From contig WTPW01000772.1 of NCBI GenBank assembly GCA_009809945.1, forward strand, positions 158,980 to 222,979: a DNA stretch of 64,000 bases. Reading direction: 5' to 3'. The notes beneath the pieces were generated by a model. It had not been told where the DNA came from, searched no databases, and saw only the letters and a list, made by a program, of their open reading frames with translations. Of the stretch, positions 1 through 11,494 are shown one piece after another. Positions within the stretch are counted from its first letter, which is position 1. Every line of letters starts with the position of its first letter. Source of the stretch: Gigaspora margarita (Eukaryota > Glomeromycota > Glomeromycetes > Diversisporales > Gigasporaceae). A program made the translations under genes and the position numbers.

Positions 1-53
1 TCATAGAATTTTTTAGTATTTTTATTAATAAAATTATATAAAATATTATAATT

Positions 54-753
54 AACCTGCAGGTCGATAGCGTAGTGGTTACGCTCTCAGGTCCCCAAAC
101 GTAAGGTTGCTGGTTTTAGTCCCACTAGGAACATTAATTCTACATGGAGTCATGAGACGGACGGGCTGAACCAGGGTGCTAGGACCGCGTGCGGGTTTAT
201 AACCACATTTGGACGCTCTATAAAGATACAGTATATGGAAAAAGCGGACCCCTAGTAAAGATCTGGACAAAAAAGGAAATAAATGAATACTTCTGGCGAA
301 ATTCTGGTGGAACAAAAAAGAATACTCCCGGTGAAAATCTGGGTGAACAAAAAAGAATACTCCCGGTGAAATTCCGGTTGCAAGGTATAAAACACGGTGT
401 TGATAACCAAATTAGGAAAAGTCCCATGAGGGATACAAGAAAATTGAAGCTCCCGACTAGGTGCCACCAAACTAAAATCGGACAAAGTACTCAAGGTTGA
501 CGACAAAGGGAACATCCTAGAAAAGTGCGCAGGGGGGCACAGATCTCTTAAATTCCTGCCGTGGCAGGCCGGCTGGACTGAAGTTGGGGAAATGACTGAT
601 GAAGTAAGGTGTAGCTTAGTCGTAGAAAAAACATAATGATGTAATAATATAGGAGCCCGGGTTTGTCGGGTTCCTATGAATAAAAAAGACCTTAATAAAT
701 GAGGCGCCAGCTGCGCCCCTAGCTACGCTCTAGGGTTAACATAAAAAAAAAAA
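54..753 (+). mobile_element. tRNA-derived SINE with poly(A) tail and target-site duplication
   Basis: The first about 75 bases look like a tRNA head with a pol III A box (68-78, TAGCGTAGTGG) and B box (112-122, GGTTTTAGTCC) 33 bases apart. A long tRNA-unrelated body follows, containing about 2.5 direct repeats of a 35-40 bp unit at 283-375 (core GAATACTCCCGGTGAAA). The element ends in a pure A run at 743-754. The 9-bp word ATTATAATT flanks it at 45-53 and 754-762. The uninterrupted right arm of the host palindrome shows the empty site carrying the word only once, which proves insertion. At 700 bp it is long for a SINE. ORFs inside it are chance ORFs. Confidence 0.8.
68..122 (+). promoter_or_regulatory. 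Internal RNA polymerase III promoter (A and B boxes) of the SINE
   Basis: The A-box-like sequence is at 68-78 and the B-box-like sequence at 112-122, in tRNA order and spacing. The B box deviates from the GGTTCRANNCC consensus at two or three positions, so activity is uncertain. Confidence 0.6.
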
Positions 754-1136
754 ATTATAATTATCAAAATTTTACTAATTGATTCTAACATTATGCTCTA
801 AGAAAACTTGTCCAGCACATAAAAATACATTATTCTGGTATATTTACTTTTATATTTCTTGAAACTTTAAGAGAAGATACTTAATTTTGGATTTTTTGAT
901 CAAAAATCCAAAATTAAGAATCTTTTCTTAAATTTTCAAGAAATATAAAATTAAATATGCTAGAATAATGTATTTTTATGTGCTGAACAAGTTTTCTTAG
1001 AGCACAATGTTAGAATCAATTAGTAAAATTTTGATAATTATAATATTTTATATAATTTTATTAATAAAAATACTAAAAAATTCTATGATTCTCAAAATTT
1101 TACTAATTGATTCTAACTTTGTGCTCTGTTGATTGT

Positions 1137-1342
1137 TCGATAACTATCAAGAGCGAATTCAGAAGCAAATTTTTAAAATAATGTCCTTTTAAGCATACTT
1201 TTGACTTATAATGAAAGATGCAAATCTCATAGTTTTAAAAGGCCGTTTTATGAAAATTCGCTTTGAAATAATTTAAGCGCAAAATTTTTTGATAATCCTC
1301 AATTATAATTGGTTGATTTTGGGGTCAAAACAAATCGGCCAT
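1137..1342. repeat. Dispersed repeat, copy A (partner at 39086-39305)
   Basis: This segment, starting with AACTATCAAG and ending with AAACAAATCGGCC, recurs in the same orientation at 39086-39305 with small indels. Internal AAGGCCGTTTTATGAAA and GCGCAAAATTTTTTGATAAT blocks are shared. There is no ORF and no clear terminal repeats, so it is probably an unclassified mobile element. Confidence 0.75.
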
Positions 1343-1355
1343 CAAATTATTTAAT

Positions 1356-1649
1356 TAGGGTTCACGGGTAAATAATTAGGCATGCCTCTGAGGGCATGCC
1401 TTGAGTTGAGGCATGCCACTTGTGCCTATAGGCATGCCCTTTTTGTATAGAAAATATCAAATAATTGCTCTTCATTTTTTGATGTTGCTTGACTGTCTAC
1501 GCTTCCGATTATTTCTAACTATACTAGCCAATCAGATATGACATTTGTGTCACATGACTGGGCATGCCCAACGGCTGAAAGGCATGCCCATACGCATGCC
1601 CCTAAGGCATGCCCAAAAGGCATGCCGTGCCTCTGTGCCTCGAACCCTA
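1356..1649. mobile_element. hAT-like MITE made of GGCATGCC words
   Basis: Terminal inverted repeats TAGGGTTC / GAACCCTA are flanked by a perfect 8-bp duplication TATTTAAT (1348-1355 and 1650-1657). Inside, the palindromic word GGCATGCC or its near variants occur about ten times, clustered near both ends. Eight-bp duplications and T/CA-G-G terminal repeats are the signature of hAT elements. No transposase is present, so the element is non-autonomous. The repeated subterminal words may be transposase binding sites (inference). Confidence 0.85.
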
Positions 1650-1657
1650 TATTTAAT

Positions 1658-2179
1658 TGATTTTATTTTGAACTCTGGAATTTATTATTAATTAACTTAA
1701 TTAATAGCATTAAAACTCAGTATATACATAAAATTCATAATTACTAAATAAGCAAAATTTGATTGGTAAAAAATTTTTGTATTGCATGTATATAAATAAA
1801 ATTAATACGAGCTAGAGTTAAAAAATCAAAAATTTTCTTGAATTAAATAGTTTAAAATAGTATTTTATATACTATAAATACATAATACGGATAAAATTAT
1901 CAATAATATATCTAATAATGTCATGCACAAATTTTACAGTATCTTCTTAAATTTATATACAATCAATTATTAATGATTTAAATTTTTTAAAGCATTTTTC
2001 TTTATTTCCCTATATTAAAGGGCAATTAAAAAAAAATTAGATATTGTACAGTATTAATTGTGAAAGCTTCGATAAACTATGATTATTTTTAATTAAACAT
2101 TAATTTTAATTGCAAAGCGTTCTACCACTCTTTAAACTAAGTAAAATGCTATTTTTTAATAGTGTTTTTTTATCAAATT
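1658..2179. other. AT-rich intergenic stretch
   Basis: I see no gene, RNA or recognisable repeat here, only simple AT-rich sequence. It is the 3' flank of the minus-strand USP7-like gene and probably carries its transcript end. Confidence 0.5.
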
Positions 2180-5100
2180 TTATATATTAGCATCAAATAT
2201 TTCGTAATACAAACACGTTGAAGATTGAAGTATCTCTGATAATGTTTGACTATTCGTTGTATCAATTTCTTTTTTTGGATATTCTGACGTGAGGCGCAAC
2301 CTTGAAGGATCTGTATTGAGATAAATAGCGATTTGTCTAACGACCTAGTACATATATAAATAGTCAAATTAGATAAAATAAGAGAAATATAATGAAGTAT
2401 AATAATGTAACGCACATTTTCATAAGTCATATTTTTATTTAAGACTAAATTAAATTCAGGTATCGAGTCTTTATATCCAAATTTTGATTTGAACTGAACA
2501 ACAATTTTCATTGATAACGATTCATAAAATTGAGCAATATTACAAATGCGACCTGCATCAACAAGCTTTTGAGTCCTACATAAAATAAGTTTTCTTAATT
2601 TACAATTAAAGATGGGATACAGTATTAAATAATAATATGTTACATACTCTATATTTGTTAACGTCTTTTGTACGCAAATTATATCACCATTTTGTATCCC
2701 AGCTATTTGAAACGTAAATTCTGGCATCATATTTTTAATCGTATACGATGCAAATTCCTAGATTTTAGCAAATTAATATATATCTTAAGAAACCCTAGAA
2801 ATTTAAGCTTGAGGACTCAAACTAAACAAAGTTAAATATGATTAACTCACTTCGTATATGTCAAAAAGTGTTTTAGGTGATAATTTCATCTTTTTACGGA
2901 TAATAGGAAAGATACTATCAATTCTACTATTTATCTGAACATACAGATGACCCAGACCCCTACTCATATGAATGAATGTTTCATAAATCTTAAGATTAAG
3001 CATGTTAACCTATAATATATTTAAATTCACATACTCTAATGATTGCACGTCCGGATTAAAATATTTAAGAAAGATAATAATCTCATTATTCTGTAAAGAC
3101 TCATCCTGTAAAAATTAGACAAATAAGATACGAGTTTTCCTAATGAAAATAATGACTTAGACGAGTTAATATTACATTAGAATTCAACTGTTTTTTCATC
3201 GGTTTTTCCAACACTTCCATATATAATTTCAATTCTTCATAAGAGTTTACTAGTTTCGTTCTGACATTTTCCATTGCTAGTAATAATAACAAATTTTATG
3301 AGGAAGATATAAAGATAAAATAGAAAATGTAATATAAAAATTTTAAATAACTCACATTTGTCAAGAAAGTCATCTGTTATAGGTTCTTGCAGTTTAGTAG
3401 TATTGTCAAGCAGATTTATCACCCATAACTTTATTTGGTCAATCGGAATTTCAAACTTTACAGAAATCATCATTTTAAAAGCACTATAGGTAATTTCTTT
3501 TGAAATTTTAAATTGAAAAGGTTCATAAAATGGATATTGTTCATTATTGAAATCAGCAATGTCTAATCCTCTATGACTCTTAAATATCTCTTCGGTCACA
3601 ACCTAAATAATCGATTATTAATATTCAGTTATAAATTTATTATTTAAAGTGATAAATAAATTACCAATGTTTGCATATATAAGTCACTTTCTTCTTCATC
3701 TACAAAATAAAATAATTGAAAATGTCTAACTTATGACAGTTATAGATATTATGTAACATATATTTTATTATGAAATAAACTTACGCAAACATTTCGGTAT
3801 GTCTTCAGAGGGTATTGGAGATAATATTTCATTGACATCAGAGTCACAAATATATATTAACATATATGCACCATTATGTTTCCGAAATATTTCTCCAAAT
3901 GATTCTAGAGTAACTTTATCATCATTAAATTTTATCCTATTATTAAAAACTATTAGCATAGATGTGTGTACAAACGAAATAAAATATAAATTTAACGAAC
4001 CATCCGCGATTTATTTCTGGTCTTACAAACGCAGAATACTTTTTATTTGAACTATTATAAGCAAGTACTCTAGTTTACATAAAATCATATAAGAAATAAT
4101 GAGTTATATATATCTCTGAATAACTTTTTATAAGTATCAAATACTAGAATTAATTTCTACAAACCCATATAATAAATATCTACACGATTTTGATTTATCT
4201 ACTTCCAAAGATAAATATTTTTGTAAATCAATTTCAGCGGGAAATCCATAACGATTGTCTGACTATAGAAATTTAGTATTAGCAAAAATAATATAGAAAA
4301 ATTTTAAAGAATTCTAAATGCAGTATGTCTTAACTGTAAAGTCAGTTTCCGCATCGTAATTTAAATATATGCGCAATACTGGTGGGAAACTCTCAAAGGC
4401 TACCCTTTTTTTTGCAACCTATAAATGTATAGTATATTATATTCTATTCATTTCATTACTTTAGTGATGAAATAGATAATTGATGAACTAACTTGTAAAC
4501 CGTAACGTTCTGCATCATATTTATTATTTCCTACTAAATCTTCCTCTTGTATAAATTTCATAAAAGAATCATCAAGAGTTTCACCTTCATTAACGGTAAA
4601 TTGAATATCTAGTGGAAATAAATAACATTATATGATGTAGAAACATAATTTTTAGTTACTAAATATATAATATGATAATGTTTTATCTACCATAATAATC
4701 TTCAATACATTGATACTCATAATCTACGTTAACGCATTTAATGTAAGTCTTTTTTGTACCAGCGAAAAGTTTATTAATTGTGCCATCAGCTTTTGTATTC
4801 TAAACCAAATAATGTAAAATCATTTTAAATATAATTTTAAATAATAATAATCGTGTATTATAATGAAATAAATATATGTATCACCTTCATTTTATTTTCG
4901 AGATCATCCTCCAACACTTTGATGAATTCTCGAATATCACTCATATTAAATGTATCCCATCCAAAAAATTTAGTTAATTCCGTTGTTTCAACCTCAGTGT
5001 CTGAAACATTTAATTGATAAAAAATCCGTTGTAAAGCTGAAGTAATGCTTTTTGCTGATTTATCACTTTCTATAGGGATTTGATATAAAGTCTGTAATTA

Positions 5101-5990
5101 AAAGTAAATATTATCAGATTTGAAATAGAAAAAAAAGTTATTTTAAAACTAAGAACTAACCTTTTGAAGATATTTTAAATAATAAAGTAATTGTAACACT
5201 GGATTTAAGAAAGTATTTACTCTTTGACTTTTTAAACCAATATATCCAGTTGGATCCTCGAGAATACGAATGAGAACTGAAATATTACAGGCGTCATTTT
5301 CAATTATCGGACGAGTTCGTCCATCAGCCGGGGTAAATAGCTTATCCTTATCATGAAATTCTGTAAAACCCCAATCACTTTCTAGATTAGTGAAAGTATG
5401 ATAAGTATCTATAATCGTTAAGTAAATAATTAGTGTTATATACATTTTAATAATTATTGCTATGAAAATTAAAATAATAAATCTATATTTTTATAACGTT
5501 CGTACCATGACTAACAAATTTTGTCGGTTCTTCTTGATTCCACATGATTAGAGCGAATTGTGCAGTTATGTGTAATTCATTATATGGATCAACAAAATCC
5601 AAATAAATACCAACATGGTCCTCATCATGATAATTATAATTTCCCATAGGAAAAATCAAAAGACGCCTAAAAATCAGGATCAATAAGTTGGCTATTTGTA
5701 TATATATATGTATAAATCTAATTTAAAGATAATGTATGTTGTATATCAGATATACTGTATATGAACCCACCAATTCCCACTTCCAACCTTAAATTCAGGA
5801 CCTGTTAATCTCTTTTCTAAATTTTTCCAATCAGTGACATGCCATGTATGATATTGGAAATCTTTAACGTTATGGTAAAGATCGGGCATGATTTGTCTCG
5901 CAACTGCTTCATCTTTAAAAAATAGGCATTTAAGTTGCTAAAAACTTACAGTATTTCTAAATAATAAATAATAATAAACATACAATCCAT
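2180..5990 (-). CDS. USP7/Ubp15-like MATH-USP protein with substituted catalytic triad
   Basis: Nineteen exons, read on the minus strand, splice into one open frame of 783 residues. Exons: 5990-5984, 5912-5771, 5666-5506, 5408-5161, 5091-4885, 4799-4691, 4608-4493, 4418-4335, 4262-4186, 4051-4001, 3936-3785, 3699-3665, 3602-3356, 3276-3176, 3105-3035, 2959-2851, 2757-2648, 2575-2416, 2344-2180. Order of domains: MATH/TRAF-like (about residues 18-120, with HTWHVTDW and LIFPMGN), USP fold (about 135-440, with GYIGLKSQ, ELTKFFGWDTFN, YMLIYICDSD), then the USP7-type ubiquitin-like region (VVTEEIFKSHRG, DGDIIC-like NGDIICVQ). Active enzymes have a Cys box, a GGHY His box and an Asp after WxKF. Here the Cys position is Thr169, the His position Lys388 and the Asp position Asn405. 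The usual NYVLHGVLVHSG-type segment before the His box is absent. It is also shorter than the about 1,100 residues of USP7. Because the frame is intact over 19 exons it looks like an expressed pseudo-deubiquitinase. The splice model is inferred from protein similarity. Confidence 0.85.
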
Positions 5991-6679
5991 TCTATCAAAG
6001 ATCTCAATAATTCAAGTTTTTTTTTTTTGTTATCGTTTGGAAAAAAACAACCTTTTCATTAACATTACAGCATTATTGTTAATATATAGATTCTCGGAGT
6101 TATCAATTCCGTTTAAACAAAAAAGTTGACCGATCGTTTTCTCAACCATTACGTATTGCATTACTAATTAAGATATAATTTCTCCAAAATGGTTGTCACA
6201 CTAATTCTTACTTAATCAAAATAATTGCGATACTGTACTAGGGAATTTAATTTAATGCGCAGCATATGCGTGAAACAATGCCGCAGCCCGTATTACGTTA
6301 GAATTTATGATTATATGAAAGAACGTATCTTATTATACTAGCTTCGCATAATACGCATGTAACTTAATATAATCTAATTTAGTTGGTGTTCAATTATACC
6401 ATAAAAGTACTAAAAATTTTGTATTTCAAAGTTAAAAGATTCCATTTTAATTTAAGAGATGACGTATTTGTTTTTTTTTGATATTTGAGGACTGGTCTAG
6501 GAAAATGCCATTATGGGAATTTGAAATTCTCCGATTGATTGTCGTTGTAGTTGCTTCAAAAAAGTGTGAACGACCGCAGATCACATATCACGATATTCTC
6601 AGCTTTTTTTTACTAATATATTTCCAAAATTTTCGATTTATGTATGAAATCGTTGACCACATTAATGATAAGCAAAGCA
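5991..6679. other. 5' flank of the USP7-like gene
   Basis: AT-rich sequence upstream of the start codon of the minus-strand gene. It should hold that gene's promoter, but I see no convincing element. No other gene is supported. Confidence 0.4.
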
Positions 6680-6858
6680 TAGGCCAGAGAGTTTAAATAG
6701 GTAATTCCCGTAGTTGGGTTGCAGACATGGCAGCTAGTGTAGAACCTTCGAGCGGACTACTTAAATTAGGCACTAAAAGTGCAGTTGTACACCCATATAT
6801 GTAACAAATATTATAATACTTAAATAAAAACTGTGCCAAAGCAGAGTAGACAGCCTTT

Positions 6859-6903
<45 letters not shown>
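6680..6903 (+). repeat. Retroposon-like repeat with long poly(A) tail
   Basis: A unit starting GAGAGTTTAAATAGGTAATT ends in an uninterrupted A run at about 6867-6903. A diverged copy in the opposite orientation lies at 23520-23708, sharing the GTTTAAATAGG head, the TGGCAGCTAGTGTAGAAC core and the TAGGCAC tail. A fixed 5' end and a 3' poly(A) indicate a LINE-mobilised non-coding retroposon. No clear pol III boxes are seen. Confidence 0.65.
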
Positions 6904-6905
<2 letters not shown>

Positions 6906-7861
6906 AATTACAGTAGTAATAACGTTATGCCACTTATTCATTATTTATCCTAAAGAATTTGTTTAAATAATATTTGTAAAAAATTTTAGACATAAATTTG
7001 ATTTAGCGGAGTGATATTAATCTATCGGAAAATTTCAGAATCCGAATGCACTTATTTATATTTAAACTATATATAGCGACTATTATGTGCCTTAATTTTA
7101 TTATGAAACGGAAGTCCTAAACATTCCTATTTCATTCTTTTATTTGACCTTTTATAATTGTAAAATTCATTTTTTTAGGTACCAACTTATTTCCGAACTC
7201 CGAAACTTCCAATGTCACATCTTAAAAAAATTCCTTAGGTGGGATCGAAACACTGAAAGAAAATTAAGCATTAAAGTAAATTTCAAATGATAATAAAAGA
7301 GATTAACTTGCAGCATTTATATTGGTCCTATTTTGCACGATAGATGATAAATGTTTGATTAAAAGTAAAACCTTTAAGTCATCGTTGTGAGACTGTGGGG
7401 GATATGAAAACACAGCACTTACTTATTAAAGTACTAAATTCTATATAAATTTTATTATCTTAAATCTCAGGAAATAAACACCAACAGTAAACTAGGTTAA
7501 TGCGCAGCATTGTGTGTCCGGAGCTTATAATTGTCATCATGTAAAAACGAAGTCAAATATTGACACGTGAGCAAAAAAATTACGTTTTTGATACGATGAC
7601 AAATCAAAATAATCTGATGCATCTAAAACGTAATTATTGCACACATGGTGACATACACCAAATACGAAATTACCATTTTGATATTACAAATATTGATGCA
7701 ACAAAAATGTAATTTTGTATCGTCTTACGTAAACATATAATGTCCGTCGCTACGCTCCGAACAATAAGCATCTTTATAATAAAATTTATGCCCCATAAGT
7801 AAGCACCCGTCAAATAAAAAAATTAATTCATTTCCCAATTGGTCAATCATGGAATCAGTGT
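6904..7861. other. Intergenic, no gene seen
   Basis: AT-rich sequence. A 7555-7725 segment contains imperfect inverted repeats around TTACGTTTTTG, possibly a decayed MITE. Nothing else is supported. Confidence 0.35.
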
Positions 7862-8206
7862 TAGGGGTCTGCAACCCAGGCTCATGCGCCCAACAGAGGT
7901 GCATAAAAATTTGGCATAGGCATGGGCACGGGCACAAAAAAACTTGGCATGACACGGGCACAAAAAATTTGGCATGGGCATGGGTACAAAAAATTTGTTA
8001 TCTATTATTAATTATGCCAGACACACTTGCGTTCGGCACCTAGTGCCTAGCATTTTGGGCTCATGCCTTTGCTAGTGCCTGGCACTTTATGCCCATGACT
8101 TTAATAATGCCAGGCACTTTTGTGGCTATAGGCACAGGCATGGGCATAGGATACTAATGCCAAGCCTGATGCCAATGTGCCGGGAATGGGCATTTGCAGA
8201 CCCCTA
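7862..8206. mobile_element. MITE made of GGCATGGGCAC / TGCCAGGCAC words
   Basis: Ends are inverted repeats TAGGGGTCTGCAA / TTTGCAGACCCCTA. The interior is a run of GGCATGGGCAC-like words on the left and their complements TGCCTGGCAC or TGCCCATG on the right, with the centre near 8010. An exact target duplication is not visible, so assignment to hAT is by analogy with its neighbours. A fragment with the same vocabulary lies at 53490-53650. Confidence 0.65.
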
Positions 8207-8760
8207 TCAACACTCGCTTTAATCAATATATTCTTTGCACAAAATTTCTTAATACAAAAGCTCTTGATTACAACACAAAAGTTCCCCTTCTCTGTTACTT
8301 TACATTTCTTATATATATCCCTACATACTATATATGACATTATTACTAAATTTACATGATTAATTTATTTAACGCATAGTTAATTTTAGCTTAATATGGT
8401 TGTCACACGTGACAATATGTTAGCACCGATATGATAAATACTTGGAACACTTGTACATGAACATGTCTCACGAATTGATAATATTGATTACAATTAAAAT
8501 CGGGTTGTATTTAGGAGTATGAACAGTAATGTTAAATTTATTAGCTATTGATATTATAAATAGTATTGTAAAAATAATCTGGTATTTATAAATTGAAAGA
8601 TACTTATAAAAAAAACTGCACATACTATAAAAAATATAAAAAAAATTTAATCTGATATTTTAAAATCAAGTTCTTTTGAACCTATTGCGGTATGAATTTA
8701 GTTAGAATTAAATTAACAGAAATAATTGCTGAAATAATAGTTTAATTTATATTTACCTAT
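8207..8760. other. Intergenic, no gene seen
   Basis: AT-rich sequence downstream of the minus-strand TPR pseudogene. Short ORFs here show no protein-like composition. Confidence 0.35.
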
Positions 8761-10133
8761 GGCATCTATTAGTTTATGATCTTCTGAAATATTAAGTTTG
8801 CTAATAGATTGACGAATATATACAGCATCTTGATGTCTTTGTGAAATTGTTGATGATGTAGAATAATTTTGTCTGCTTCTAAAAATTCATTTTTTATTTT
8901 AATTTGTTCTTCATTTAATTCTTCTTGTTTCTTATTAAGAATTATTTCCCATTCTTGCAATTGTTCATAAATCTCTTTAGCAGTTGGCCGTTTCATTGGA
9001 TCATTAATGCTAGTGAATGATTTGGATCTATTTCTAATGATTTATTTAAATCTGCAAGTGATTCTTTATATCTGCCGATCTTCCGATAAGTTTCTCCACG
9101 ATTAATTAATACTGGTAGTTTATTTGAATCAATTTTTAATGATTTATCCAAATCTGCAAGTGACTCTTCATATTTGCCAATCTGATAATATGTTAATCCA
9201 CGAGCATTTAAAGTTTTTGCATTATTTGGATCAATTTCTAATGATTTGTTTAAATATGCAATTGATTCTTTATATCTGCCTATTAATCGATAAGTTTCTC
9301 CACGATTACTTAAAGCTATTGCGTTATTTGGAATAATTTTTAAAAATTTATTTAAACCTGCAAGTGCTTTTTCATAGCTACCAGTTTCTAGATAAATTAT
9401 ATTATTTAATGCTGTTATATTATTTGGATCTATTTCTAATGATTTATTTAAATCTTCAAGTGATTTTTCATATTTGCCTATTCGCCGATAAGTTTCTCCA
9501 CGAATACTTAAAATTGTTGCGTTGTTTGGATCAATTTTTAATGTTTTATTTAAATCTGCAAGCGATTCTTCATATCTGCCTATATGTAGATAAGTTTCTC
9601 CACGAACACTTAAAACCGTTGCATTATTTGGATTAATTTCTAATAATATATTTAAATCGGAAAGTGATTCTTTAAGCTTTTTTGCCGCAAAATAATTCAT
9701 ACTGCGCTTCATTAATGCATTATAGATTATCATAAGTGCCATAAGATGTTCAAATACTGTTTTATTATTTGGTTCAATTTCTAATAACACTTTTAAATCT
9801 GTAAGTAGTTTGCCATACTTGCCCATTTTTTGGTAAACTAATCCACGATTATATAATGCCGTTGTATTATTTGGATTAATTTCTAATAATTTATTCAAAT
9901 CTGTAAGCGATTCATCATATCGGCCCATCTTTTGATAAGCTAATCCACGAATTCCTAATGTAGCTAGACTATTTGGTTTAACTCGTAAAAGATTCATTTA
10001 GATCAGCAAGTGAATCATTATATTTGCCTATCAAATAATAAATTAATCCACGATCATTTAATGCTTTTGAATTATTTGGTTCGATATCTAGTAACTTATT
10101 TAAATCTGCAAGCAAATTTTCATATCCACTCAT
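8761..10133 (-). pseudogene. TPR-array protein joined to a protein-kinase C-terminal tail, frameshifted
   Basis: From an ATG at 10133-10131 the minus strand codes for tandem 34-residue tetratricopeptide repeats of the type RGETYRKIGRYKESLADL-NKSLEIDPNN (about ten units down to 9020). The first one and a half repeats (10133 to about 9990) are out of frame with the rest: one extra T in the run at 9987-9990 breaks the frame. A second break near 9004 leads into INDPMKRPTAKEIYEQLQEW, the conserved end of a kinase C-lobe seen in expanded fungal kinase families, and a third break near 8850 splits its tail (HQDAVYIRQSISKL). No kinase catalytic core is present. TPR arrays bind proteins. With three frame changes this is most likely a pseudogene or hybrid fragment, although the first break could be a sequencing error in a homopolymer. 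Confidence 0.75.
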
Positions 10134-10374
10134 ATTGTTAATATCTATTGTTTAACTAGAATATTGGTTGATTTATTTTGATTTGTCAACCTTGGCATGT
10201 ATTAAGATATAAATCTTTAAATTCCAACTCAAGTAATTAGTTAACTTTTCTAATCATGTACGTAATTTATCAAATTTTTTATTATAGGAATTTCAATGAT
10301 TACACAAATAAGAAGTATCGATATTGCACAGATAATTAATGACCAATTACTTCATGGCTTCATGTAGTGCAAGT

Positions 10375-11486
10375 CAAAGTTAGAAGCGAAATGAAACCTA
10401 CCGAAACTAGTTTCGGAAGGGTTCTACTAGTTTCGGATTTTTTCAAAAAAATCGAAACTCTGAAACCCGAAACTCCGAAACTATAATCCGAAACCTGAAA
10501 CTATAATCTGAAACCCAAAACTATAATCCGAAACTCAAAAATACAATATTAAGCTTCTAAAATTTAATATAAATTGACTTATTTTAATGATCCCAAAATG
10601 TAAAATTATTTTTGAATAAATTATAGCATTATATAGATCATTTTTTAATTATGTTTTTGGCAATTTTTTTTCACTGCCTCTGGTTTTTTTTAAAGCTGGT
10701 CAACTTTATTTTTAATATCATGCCATTATTGCAACTGATTTCAAAATTCTAGGACGATAGAAAAAATTATCAATTAAGAATCGATAAGCATTTGATGTCT
10801 TTTGATACCAACAATTTATTTAATTCTGCGGTAACTTATCAATTCTATCATTAGTAGATATGACGTACTAATTATTTATTATTACTCGATTTTGTATCCA
10901 GTTTTTACGTAGTAAGTAAAAAAACTGATCCTTGCAAAAGCAACCTTGATCGTCAGAATATAAACTCCGGAATTATTTATGCCTTTCAGTTGTACTTGTG
11001 AATCATAATTTGGTGTTCAGGTGAGGTTTCGGATTTCGAATGAGGTTTGAGTTTCGGATAAGGTTTCTGAAGTTATAATCCGAAGCCTAAACTTTCGGAT
11101 TACTGATCCTTGCAAAAGCAACCTTGATCGTCAGAATATAAACTCCGGAATTATGCCTTTCAGTTGTACTTGTGAATCATAATTTGGTGTTCAGGTGAGG
11201 TTTCGGATTTCGAATGAGGTTTGAGTTTCGGATAAGGTTTCTGAAGTTATAATCCGAAGCCTAAAACTTTCGGATTTGCACAAAAGGGTTTCGGTGCCAA
11301 CTTTGGAGAGAATAAGCAAACCAATTATTGATGTTTTGGCAGTTTCAGAGTTTCGGTTGAGGTTTCGGGTTTCAGTCGAGGTTTCTGGTTTCGGTTGAGG
11401 TTTCGAGTTTCGGATAAGGTTCGGAACCTATAATCTGAAACCCGAAACTTGCGGAATCGCCAAAAAAGGTTTCGGTGCCATTTTTG
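10375..11486. mobile_element. hAT-like non-autonomous element rich in CGAAAC/GTTTCGG words
   Basis: A perfect 8-bp duplication GTGCAAGT flanks it (10367-10374 and 11487-11494). The ends CAAAGTTAGAAGCG / GGTGCCATTTTTG are imperfect inverted repeats, and an internal copy of the end (GGTGCCAACTTTG near 11298) gives a better match. Both subterminal regions are built of CCGAAAC or TTTCGG words. Positions 10924-11102 and 11105-11277 are an almost exact direct duplication of about 175 bp. No transposase is seen. CpG sites are intact, so it is younger than the related element at 13141. Confidence 0.8.
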
Positions 11487-11494
11487 GTGCAAGT

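Larger units (their letters stand above)
1..1087. repeat. Large fold-back (palindromic) element
   Basis: The left arm (1-53 continued at 763-899) is the reverse complement of the right arm (900-1087), with the centre near the TGATCA at 897-902. Differences between arms are scattered point changes, so the fold-back is not recent. The left arm is interrupted by the SINE at 54-753. No ORF or transposase is visible, so I read it as a non-autonomous element or an old inverted duplication. The first base of the window lies inside or at the edge of the arm, so the outer boundary is not certain. A further short copy of the arm motif follows at 1088-1128. Confidence 0.85.

Noticed and set aside
61-130. 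A functional tRNA gene
   Set aside because: A and B boxes are present, but the acceptor ends do not pair and the sequence continues into a 700-bp body with poly(A) and target duplication, so it is a tRNA-derived SINE head.
189-500. 103-residue ORF and overlapping minus-strand ORFs
   Set aside because: They lie in the SINE body. The KKE/NEY pattern comes from its internal direct repeat.
1356-1649. CRISPR-like array or integron-like repeats from regularly recurring GGCATGCC
   Set aside because: Spacing is irregular, the words are inverted towards the other end, and the terminal repeats plus 8-bp duplication identify a DNA transposon.
2180-5990. Treating the USP7-like locus as a simple pseudogene
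   Set aside because: A consistent set of GT-AG introns gives an uninterrupted frame over 783 codons with recognisable domains to the end, which random decay would not leave. Loss of function is limited to catalytic positions.
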